6,998 nucleotides of DNA from an uncultured Synergistaceae bacterium. Its GTDB lineage: Bacteria > Synergistota > Synergistia > Synergistales > Aminobacteriaceae. This document shows positions 1-4,868 of this stretch, one piece after another; position 1 is the stretch's first letter, and each line of letters begins with the position of its first letter. The stretch covers positions 1 through 6,998 of the forward strand of contig CALMZW010000427.1 of assembly GCA_937870605.1 (NCBI GenBank). The letters are read 5' to 3'. The translations under genes and the position numbers were made by a program. The notes beneath the pieces were generated by a model that saw only the letters and a list, made by a program, of their open reading frames with translations, was not told the DNA's origin and made no database searches.

Positions 1-1135
1 GACACATGCCCACGGGCGGCGTCAGGTTGCCGAGCATGATCAGCAACGTCATGACGACGCCGAAATTGACGAGGTCGATCCCGAACATATTCGCGATCGG
101 GATGAAGATCGGCAGCGTGATCAGGAAGATGGCGTTCCCCTCCAGGAAGCACCCCAGAATCAGCACGATCCCCATGATGATCAGGAGGACGTCCGCCTGG
201 GACGCCCCGAACCGCACCAGCATCGCGATGATATTGTCCGGGATCTTCTGGTGGATGACGAGCCATCCGAAGAAATTCGCAGCGGCGATGATGAACAGCA
301 GGCTCACGGACTGGCCGATCGACCGGAAGAGAATGTCCGGAAGATCCTTCAGACTGAGATCGCGATAGAGAAACCCGAGCAGCATCGCATAGACGCAGAC
401 AACGACGGAGGCCTCGGTCGGCGTGAAGAACCCGCTCATGATCCCGCCGATGATGATGACCGGCGCCATCAGCGGCCAGAAGGCCCCCTTGAAGCTCTCC
501 CAGATGTCCTTCCGCGGCGCCCGGCAGGCCGAGCACGGATAATGCCGGTGCTTTGCGATGACCGCGAGCGCGACCATCATTCCGAATCCCATCAGAAGTC
601 CGGGGATGAAGCCGGCCATGAACAGCCTGGCGACGGAGACGCCCGTGATCGCGCCGTAGAGGACGAAGGGAATGCTCGGCGGGATCACGGGACCGATAAC
701 GGACGACGCCGCGACGAGCGAGGCGGAGACGACCGGGTCATACCCGTCGTCGACCATCGCCTTGTGTTCGATCTGCCCGAGCCCTGCCGCGTCGGCGACC
801 GCGGATCCCGACATTCCCGAAAAGATGATGCTCGCCACGATGTTCACCTGTCCGAGCCCCCCGGGAATATGGCCGACGAGCGCGCTCGCGAAACGGAAGA
901 TGCGCGTCGTGATCCCTCCGACGTTCATCAGATTGCCGGCGAGGATGAAGAACGGAATCGCGAGCAGCGTGAAGCCCGTCGTTCCGAAGTACATCCGGTG
1001 CGGCAGCATTGCGAGAAAATTCCCCTGTCCCAGGCCCGCGAAGAAGATCACGGACGTCAGTCCGATCGCCACGACGACCGGGACGTTGATCAGCAGGAAA
1101 AAAATGAGAACCGCAAAGATCGAAAAGGTCAGCAT
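1..1135 (-). CDS. dctM: TRAP transporter large permease subunit DctM (3' end cut by window edge)
   Basis: The DctM subunit is the sodium-driven membrane channel of tripartite ATP-independent periplasmic (TRAP) transporters and moves organic acids delivered by the DctP binding protein. The reading frame from the ATG at 1135 gives 378 residues that are almost continuously hydrophobic. Family motifs seen are SGMSGSAVADAAGLG (106-120), IPPSIPFVLYG (151-161), GFFTPTEA (235-242) and the late NLTPPVG motif at about 370-376. Family members are usually about 425-430 residues, so roughly the last 50 are missing to the left. A GGGGG stretch nine bases before the ATG serves as ribosome binding site. The gene follows dctP by 90 bases in the same direction. 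An unusual CSAC pair of cysteines sits at 201-204, in a loop between membrane segments. The family assignment is very secure. The substrate cannot be read from this subunit. Confidence 0.95.
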   Translation of the reverse strand, partial: MLTFSIFAVLIFFLLINVPVVVAIGLTSVIFFAGLGQGNFLAMLPHRMYFGTTGFTLLAIPFFILAGNLMNVGGITTRIFRFASALVGHIPGGLGQVNIVASIIFSGMSGSAVADAAGLGQIEHKAMVDDGYDPVVSASLVAASSVIGPVIPPSIPFVLYGAITGVSVARLFMAGFIPGLLMGFGMMVALAVIAKHRHYPCSACRAPRKDIWESFKGAFWPLMAPVIIIGGIMSGFFTPTEASVVVCVYAMLLGFLYRDLSLKDLPDILFRSIGQSVSLLFIIAAANFFGWLVIHQKIPDNIIAMLVRFGASQADVLLIIMGIVLILGCFLEGNAIFLITLPIFIPIANMFGIDLVNFGVVMTLLIMLGNLTPPVGMC

Positions 1136-1170
1136 TGCAGAACCCCCATTTCACGCGTTGTCCCTCAACC

Positions 1171-1202
1171 AAAAAGCCAGGCGCCCGAAAAGACGCCTGG
1201 CT
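1171..1202 (-). terminator. Stem-loop with T run between dctP and dctM
   Basis: The arms AGCCAGGCG (1175-1183) and CGCCTGGCT (1194-1202) are perfectly complementary over 9 bp around a 10-base loop. Read on the minus strand, the stem is followed by five T's, so it has the form of an intrinsic terminator just after the dctP stop codon. Because dctM follows in the same direction with no obvious promoter in the 90-base gap, partial termination or 3'-end protection is more likely than a complete stop. Either would give more binding protein than permease. Confidence 0.75.
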
Positions 1203-1225
1203 CATGCAACAGGAAAACAGATGCC

Positions 1226-2221
1226 CTATTTCTTCGCTTCGGTAGCCTTCGCCATCTCCATCCACTTGTTGAAGTTCTCTTCGCCGATGTTCTTCTTGAT
1301 CTTCTCGTACGCGGGACCCATTTTCGCCTGGAAGAGCGAGAGGTCCGGCGTATCGATCCGGATGCCCTTCGACTTCATGTCCTCGATCTGTTTCTTTTCC
1401 TGGTTGCGGACCATTTCGCGCATCATGAGACGGGACTTGTCCGATTCCTCGATGATGATCTTCTGCTGCTCTTTCGTCAGTTTGTCGAAGACCTTCTTGT
1501 TGACGACGTGGGTCATGGAGCTGTAGAGGTAGTTGACGATCGTGATGAACTTCTGCGATTCGTAGAGCTTCAGATCGTAGATGACTCCGATCGGGTTTTC
1601 CTGTCCGTCCACGACGCCCTGCCGCATCGCCATGACCAGCTCGCCGAAGGCGATGGTCTGCACGTTGCCGCCCAGCGCCTCGATGGCCGCCTGATAGGCC
1701 ATTGCGGGAGGCGTGCGGATCTTCAGCCCCTTGACATCGTCGGGATTGAGAATCGGGCGCTTCGAGTTCGTGATCTGGCGGAAGCCCCATTCCCAGCTGT
1801 TGATGTACACCAGTCCGACCTTCTCGACCTCCGGAGCTGCCCATGCCTTGAACGGACCGTCGAGGATCCTGTCCGCGTGCTCGTACCCCTGCATCGAGAA
1901 CGGAATGCTGACCGAATCGAACAGCTTGACGTGCTTGGCCAGCTGATCCTGCCCCGAAAGGCTCATGTCGATGACGCCCATGATGACCTGTTCGAGGACT
2001 TCGGGGGGACTGCCGAGAGCATTGTTCGGGTACACCGTGATCTTGACCTCGCCGTTGGTCCGCTTCTCGACGTTCTCCGCGAACTGCTTCGCCGCCGCTG
2101 TGGCCGGGTGATTCTCGGGACCGAAATGCCCCAGCTTCAGCTCGACCGCGGCATACGCGGCGGAAAACGCAAAGGAGCAGACCAGCACCAACGCCGAAAG
2201 TACTACGAGCGCCTTTTTCAA
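1226..2221 (-). CDS. dctP: TRAP transporter solute-binding protein, DctP family
   Basis: This is the periplasmic substrate-binding component of a TRAP transporter, which hands a carboxylate to the membrane subunits. The product is about 331 residues, the normal length. It opens with lysines, a hydrophobic core and an AYA site at about 23-25 (numbered from the upstream TTG at 2224), a standard signal peptide. The mature part begins AVELKLGHFG. The conserved arginine that binds the substrate carboxylate in this family lies in GLKIRTPP (R170 in that numbering), and the VDGQENP motif follows at 205-211. There is no ATG at the N-terminus: two tandem TTG codons (2224-2222 and 2221-2219) follow an AAAGGAGG site. 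I chose the second because its 7-base spacing is better than 4. It is first in an operon with dctM. A sugar-acid or dicarboxylate ligand is possible, but specificity is not readable. Confidence 0.96.
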   Translation of the reverse strand: MKKALVVLSALVLVCSFAFSAAYAAVELKLGHFGPENHPATAAAKQFAENVEKRTNGEVKITVYPNNALGSPPEVLEQVIMGVIDMSLSGQDQLAKHVKLFDSVSIPFSMQGYEHADRILDGPFKAWAAPEVEKVGLVYINSWEWGFRQITNSKRPILNPDDVKGLKIRTPPAMAYQAAIEALGGNVQTIAFGELVMAMRQGVVDGQENPIGVIYDLKLYESQKFITIVNYLYSSMTHVVNKKVFDKLTKEQQKIIIEESDKSRLMMREMVRNQEKKQIEDMKSKGIRIDTPDLSLFQAKMGPAYEKIKKNIGEENFNKWMEMAKATEAKK

Positions 2222-2236
2222 CAAAACCCCTCCTTT
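2219..2236 (-). promoter_or_regulatory. Ribosome binding site and tandem TTG start of dctP
   Basis: On the minus strand AAAGGAGG (2236-2229) is followed by GGGTTTTG and a second TTG. The two TTG codons are the only plausible starts before the signal peptide, and the next in-frame methionine lies about 80 residues in, past the whole export signal. A TTG start behind a near-perfect Shine-Dalgarno sequence is therefore well supported. Confidence 0.8.
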
Positions 2237-2249
2237 ATATAGGGAAATC

Positions 2250-2274
2250 CATCGACCGGACGATCCGGCCGATG
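2250..2274 (-). promoter_or_regulatory. Hairpin in the dctP leader RNA
   Basis: CATCG and CCGGA (minus strand, 2274-2270 and 2268-2264) pair with TCCGG and CGATG around a TCG loop. The one non-Watson-Crick position is G opposite T on the minus strand, which is a stable G-U wobble in dctP RNA but would be A opposite C in plus-strand RNA. That makes an 11-bp stem specific to the dctP transcript. It ends 13 bases before the Shine-Dalgarno sequence. It may stabilise the 5' end or influence translation. No known riboswitch class was recognised. Confidence 0.6.
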
Positions 2275-2297
2275 TGGAACGAAGCCACGATTGAAGC

Positions 2298-2359
2298 GAT
2301 GGCGTGCGCAGGCGCCTATAGAGTGGAACTGTTCTTCACGCTATGGAACGCACGCCATC
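2298..2359. repeat. 11-bp perfect inverted repeat upstream of dctP
   Basis: GATGGCGTGCG (2298-2308) and CGCACGCCATC (2349-2359) are exact inverted copies 40 bases apart. A nested imperfect pair, ATAGAGTG (2318-2325) and CACGCTAT (2337-2344), has one mismatch. The right arm abuts the predicted -10 element of dctP, so it could be a DNA operator pair. If transcription starts further upstream, it could instead form a long RNA hairpin. No T run follows on either strand, so it is not a standard terminator. Confidence 0.6.
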
Positions 2360-2388
2360 ATTGTCGATAGTACGACCTCATTTGTCAA
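2360..2388 (-). promoter_or_regulatory. Predicted sigma-70 promoter of dctP
   Basis: On the minus strand a perfect TTGACA (2388-2383) is followed, 17 bases on, by GACAAT (2365-2360), which matches four of six consensus positions. Transcription would start near 2353 and give a leader of about 130 bases carrying the hairpin described at 2250-2274. The position, spacing and AT-rich surroundings fit. The start site is predicted only. Confidence 0.55.
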
Positions 2389-2659
2389 GCTCGAAAACAA
2401 TAAAAGGCAGAAAAAATACACAATTAGATGTTCATGGACGCGTCGATATTCGTGAGCACTCTCAGGGAAAAGATCGCGAAGGGAGAATCCAATTGCAGGT
2501 TTATATAGTGCAATGTTACACATGACCGGCATTGAGCAAAAAAGCGTGGTCATTTCAGGCATTGCATAGGGAGGTCTGGTGCAACGGCATACCGGGGCGC
2601 CGCCCTCGAGCCCCCCGATACGCCGCAAACGAATCGCCCCGCTCTATTCCGAGCGCCGC
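2389..2659. other. Intergenic gap between hydrolase stop and dctP promoter
   Basis: This is the upstream part of the roughly 440-base gap between the hydrolase and dctP. It contains an AT-rich segment (about 2395-2520) with no reading frame that has a credible ribosome site and family-like sequence. GGCATTG occurs twice (near 2528 and 2559). I found no clear terminator for the hydrolase: the T run on the minus strand near 2538-2543 has no good stem before it, and the CGCTC/GAGCG stem just after the stop is short. Confidence 0.5.
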
Positions 2660-3556
2660 TTAGGTATGTCGCGCCTCGACGCGATCCAGAAAATCCGCGA
2701 GAACGCGCAGGAAGCGATCGCTCTCCTCGACATGCGGCATGTGCGCGCTGTGTTCGAACAACACCCATTCCGATCCGGGGATCCCGCGATGAACCGTCTC
2801 CGCGATCGCGGGCGTGGCCTCGTCGTACCGGCCGGAAAGAATGAGCGTCGGAACCCGTATTTCGCCGAGCCTGGAGGTGATGTCCCAGTCCCGGATAACG
2901 CCGGTCACGCAGAACTCGCTCGGACCGTTCATGACGGCGTAGACCTCCGGATCGCGCGAAAGCTTTTCGAACGTCCTGGAGACGCATTCGGGCATCGGAT
3001 GAAGCCTGCACAGGTGGCGATCGTAATAGACCTGCATCGCCTCCTGGTACTCCGGGTCATCGGTCGTCCCCGCAGCCTCGTGGCGCAGCAGCGCCTCCTG
3101 AACGTCGGGCGGAAGTTCGGAGCGCAGCCGGTTCGCCTCGGCGACCCACTGGATCATGCTCGCCGGAGAGTCCGCGACGATCAGGCTTTCCAGTCCTCCG
3201 GGCTGCGTCAGCGCGTACTCCATGCCGAGCATGCCGCCCCACGACTGCCCGAGGATATGGATGCGGTCGAGACCGAGCGCGGTGCGGACGGCGCCGAGTT
3301 CTTCGACGAAGAGCGGAACGCTCCAAAGGGCGGGATCCTTCGGATGGTCCGAATTGCCGCATCCGAGCTGGTCGTAGAAAATCACGCGGCGTCCGCCGGA
3401 CGCCATCGCCTCCAGCGGTTCGAGGTAGTCGTGCGGGGCGCCCGGGCCGCCGTGCAGACACAGGAGGGGACGCCTCCCCGGAAGGTCCGTCTCTCCGACG
3501 ATTCGATACCAGATCGAGTACCCGCGAAATGCGAAAGTCCCCTCGGTGCTGATCAT
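2660..3556 (-). CDS. pip: Proline iminopeptidase-type alpha/beta hydrolase (peptidase family S33)
   Basis: Predicted cytoplasmic aminopeptidase that releases an N-terminal residue, classically proline, from short peptides. The 298 residues match the length of the tricorn-interacting factor F1/proline iminopeptidase group. HGGPG (35-39) forms the oxyanion region. GQSWGG (103-108) holds nucleophile Ser105. Asp245 in SGRYDEATP and His272 in HSAHMPH complete the triad. Glu214 (NGPSEF) and Glu246 stand where, as I recall, factor F1 has the two glutamates that hold the free amino terminus, which favours a peptidase over an esterase. There is no signal peptide. The ATG at 3556 follows AAAGGAGGAG with ideal spacing. 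The gene has its own leader and stands apart from the transporter genes on the same strand. The actual residue preference may be broader than proline, and some relatives are amidases or annotated only as hydrolases. Confidence 0.9.
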   Translation of the reverse strand: MISTEGTFAFRGYSIWYRIVGETDLPGRRPLLCLHGGPGAPHDYLEPLEAMASGGRRVIFYDQLGCGNSDHPKDPALWSVPLFVEELGAVRTALGLDRIHILGQSWGGMLGMEYALTQPGGLESLIVADSPASMIQWVAEANRLRSELPPDVQEALLRHEAAGTTDDPEYQEAMQVYYDRHLCRLHPMPECVSRTFEKLSRDPEVYAVMNGPSEFCVTGVIRDWDITSRLGEIRVPTLILSGRYDEATPAIAETVHRGIPGSEWVLFEHSAHMPHVEESDRFLRVLADFLDRVEARHT

Positions 3557-3639
3557 TGCGACTCCTCCTTTTTAGTTCGCGCGCCGCACGATCGCCGTCC
3601 CGGGAATACGGGCGAAAACCGTCGCGCCGCTACGGGAAG

Positions 3640-3667
3640 AGTGTACCAAAAAACGGCGCGCTCAAAA
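3640..3667 (-). promoter_or_regulatory. Possible promoter of the hydrolase gene
   Basis: On the minus strand TTTTGA (3667-3662) and TACACT (3645-3640) are 16 bases apart, and the second is preceded by TGG. Each matches only part of the consensus. The placement, about 80 bases ahead of the ATG and in the right direction, is reasonable, but this is a weak call. Confidence 0.25.
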
Positions 3668-3751
3668 ACGCAAGACAACCGCGTCCGGATAGCAAACGAA
3701 GCATACGCCCCGGTTGTATTTGCTCTTAATAAAATTTTACGATATTTTTAC

Positions 3752-3777
3752 TTGACATAGTCAGGTGCGCATGTCAA
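3752..3777. promoter_or_regulatory. TTGACAT-N12-ATGTCAA dyad, possible operator or -35 element
   Basis: TTGACAT (3752-3758) and ATGTCAA (3771-3777) are perfect inverted copies separated by 12 bases, inside the AT-rich part of a divergent gap. The left copy is also a consensus -35 box reading rightward, with only a poor -10 (CAATAT, 3775-3780) at 17 bases. The right copy is the same box on the other strand. The symmetry favours a dimeric regulator site, possibly overlapping a promoter. The regulator is unknown. Confidence 0.4.
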
Positions 3778-3896
3778 TATGTGTCCCCGTGAATGAACAG
3801 ACATAGACCGCTCATAAAGCGCGCATATTCTGTTTAGAAAAGAATTGCACGGCTATTGGAAAAGAAAGGAGGCAATGCGCGTCGCGACGCACTCAA

Positions 3897-3924
3897 GAGA
3901 CACCATACATGTCTTTTATATATT
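3897..3924 (+). promoter_or_regulatory. Predicted promoter of the small exported protein gene
   Basis: GAGACA (3897-3902, four of six consensus matches) and TATATT (3919-3924, five of six) are 16 bases apart in the AT-rich stretch. Transcription would begin near 3931, giving a leader of about 35 bases that contains the GAGGAGG ribosome site at 3948-3954. Other AT-rich hexamers nearby could serve as well. Confidence 0.4.
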
Positions 3925-3965
3925 CAAAAAATACAGAATAAAACTATGAGGAGGTTTCACCTGTT

Positions 3966-4457
3966 ATGAAAAAAGCTTTTGTCGTTGTCGCTGCGATCGC
4001 CCTTGCCGTCCTCTCTTCCGTTGCCGCTTTCGCCGGAACGTACGCCCTTGAAAAGACGAACGTCCAGTTCGATCTTCCCGACAGCTGGAAACAGGGAGAT
4101 TCCAACATCGGAACCTCGTTCACATCGCCCAAGGGAGACATGATCATCTTCTTCGGCGAAGTCGACGGCAAGAACGGCATCGAAGCCGCGCTCGAAGCGG
4201 TTGACAAGATCATCGAGCAGGTCATGACCGACGTCGAAATGGGCGACGAGTCCGAGACGCAGATCAACGGAATCCAGGTCGTGGAAATGGAAGGCAAGGG
4301 CAAGTCTGACGGTGCGGATGTTTTCGTGAATGTCAGCTTCCTGAATGCGGGCGGAAGCAATATCGGTTTCGTTACATCCATCGGCGAGAAGGCCGCGGTC
4401 GAGGGCAACGGCAAGGACCTCGAAGCCCTCGTGAAGTCGTTCAAGATCATAAAGTAG
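3966..4457 (+). CDS. Small exported protein, possibly PsbP/DcrB-like fold
   Basis: A 163-residue protein of unknown role. It starts MKKAF, has a hydrophobic stretch to about residue 20 and an AFA|GT cleavage site after residue 23, so it is predicted to be secreted to the periplasm or cell surface with about 140 mature residues. The mature part has no cysteine and is acidic with alternating short strands. The pattern of a beta strand, then FDLPDSWKQ (about 35-43), then FTSPKGDMIIFF (about 52-63), then a helix with EAALEAVDKIIEQV, resembles PsbP/DcrB-like (DUF1795-type) proteins, but I cannot confirm this from sequence alone. The ATG lies 11 bases after GGAGG (3950-3954), slightly far, yet no other start fits. 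A strong terminator follows, so it appears to be a single-gene unit. I infer a stress or envelope role only weakly. Confidence 0.88.
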   Translation: MKKAFVVVAAIALAVLSSVAAFAGTYALEKTNVQFDLPDSWKQGDSNIGTSFTSPKGDMIIFFGEVDGKNGIEAALEAVDKIIEQVMTDVEMGDESETQINGIQVVEMEGKGKSDGADVFVNVSFLNAGGSNIGFVTSIGEKAAVEGNGKDLEALVKSFKIIK

Positions 4458-4493
4458 CCGTTCCCGAACGTTCTTCCCCACACGAGAAAACCC

Positions 4494-4527
4494 GGGACCG
4501 GAGGGCATTGCACGTCTCTCCGGTTCC
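4494..4527 (+). other. Stem-loop downstream of the exported protein gene
   Basis: GGGACCGGAG (4494-4503) pairs with CTCCGGTTCC (4518-4527) over 10 positions, one of them a G-U wobble, around a 14-base loop. No T run follows, so it is not itself an intrinsic terminator. It lies 36 bases after the stop codon and may protect the 3' end of the message. Confidence 0.5.
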
Positions 4528-4570
4528 TGAGAAAACAGACGGGGCGAGGCGTTTCCCCTCTGAAGAACAC

Positions 4571-4622
4571 CGGACGAGCCGTTGCCTGTCTCTTTTCGGA
4601 CAGGGACGGCTCGTTCGCTTTT
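4571..4622 (+). terminator. Composite intrinsic terminator of the exported protein gene
   Basis: An outer 12-bp stem, CGGACGAGCCGT (4571-4582) with ACGGCTCGTTCG (4606-4617), contains one G-U pair. It stacks on an inner 6-bp stem, CCTGTC (4585-4590) with GACAGG (4599-4604), around an eight-base loop. CTTTTCC follows. The G-U pair forms in plus-strand RNA, in keeping with termination of the rightward gene. The T run is short, so efficiency may depend on the stem. Confidence 0.75.
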
Positions 4623-4722
4623 CCGATCCCCGATACATTGCACCGGGTATTCCCCTTTCGGACGCGTTTCCCGACGAACGCCCCCGTTTCCGCGAATCTG
4701 CTTATATTTTTAAGAACATCGG

Positions 4723-4763
4723 CGACAGAATATTGTCGACAGGATGATTATGGAGTATCCTGT
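4723..4763. repeat. Cluster of overlapping dyads at the CoA-transferase promoter
   Basis: Three symmetrical elements overlap: CGACA-N6-TGTCG (4723-4738), the perfect palindrome TGTCGACA (4734-4741), and ACAGGAT-N11-ATCCTGT (4739-4763). CGACAG is also directly repeated 14 bases apart (4723 and 4737). Together they cover the predicted -35, spacer and -10 elements, the usual place for a repressor such as a GntR- or IclR-type dimer. No regulator gene is in the window. Confidence 0.55.
4733..4761 (+). promoter_or_regulatory. Predicted promoter of the CoA-transferase/lyase operon
   Basis: TTGTCG (4733-4738) and TATCCT (4756-4761) each match four of six consensus positions and are exactly 17 bases apart. 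Transcription would start near 4768, about 100 bases before the CoA-transferase ATG. The overlap with dyads suggests a regulated promoter. No better pair was found in the gap. Confidence 0.45.
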
Positions 4764-4868
4764 ACATGTCATGTGCGTCATTGCGTGTCCGGCGTTTTTT
4801 CATGCGTCGAACTTCCCGGGGAACAGGTGTTTTTTTCGGCAAAATCCGAGAGAAAGAAGGTCGTGTCG

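Larger units (their letters stand above)
3557..3965. other. Divergent intergenic region between the hydrolase and the small exported protein
   Basis: This 409-base gap separates two divergent genes, so it must hold both promoters. The half near the hydrolase (3557-3700) is GC-rich and the other half is strongly AT-rich. Described separately are a weak hydrolase promoter, a TTGACA dyad and a promoter for the rightward gene. A Shine-Dalgarno-like AAAGGAGG occurs at 3865-3872, with an ATG only two bases after it, opening a 24-codon frame to 3949. I do not annotate that frame as a gene. No RNA gene was recognised. Confidence 0.6.
4458..4868. other. Intergenic region between the exported protein gene and the CoA-transferase
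   Basis: The left half holds two hairpins that end the upstream transcript (4494-4527 and 4571-4622). The right half holds a predicted promoter with overlapping dyads (4723-4763) and about 100 bases of leader. The CoA-transferase frame stays open upstream to 4638, but the residues before 4869 do not look like the family and have no suitable ribosome site. I see no separate gene here. Confidence 0.6.

Noticed and set aside
251..2242. A 663-codon open frame on the plus strand, opposite dctM and dctP.
   Set aside because: It is a by-product of GC-rich codon use on the other strand. The product is low-complexity, rich in Arg, Asp and Glu, has no known domain, and runs across two well-identified genes.
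2343..2525. A 60-codon plus-strand frame in the gap upstream of dctP.
   Set aside because: No ribosome binding site, no family resemblance, and it overlaps the predicted dctP promoter and inverted repeat.
2523..2565. Repeated GGCATTG and a short ATGACC/GGTCAT pairing as a hydrolase terminator or repeat element.
   Set aside because: The pairing is only six bases with a long loop and the T run is in the loop rather than after the stem; the repeat is short enough to be chance.
2579..3760. A 393-codon plus-strand frame with a GTG start behind GGGAGG.
   Set aside because: It is antisense to the complete peptidase gene, its protein is Arg/Ala-rich without family features, and it runs into the AT-rich promoter gap. 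The ribosome-like site is probably chance.
3946..3969. A seven-codon frame that overlaps the exported protein's ATG by four bases.
   Set aside because: It has no ribosome site of its own and its second and third codons are the Shine-Dalgarno sequence of the real gene.
4638..4868. An upstream extension of the CoA-transferase to an ATG at 4638.
   Set aside because: The added 77 residues do not resemble the family, would read through the predicted promoter and dyads, and lack a good ribosome site; the ATG at 4869 has one.
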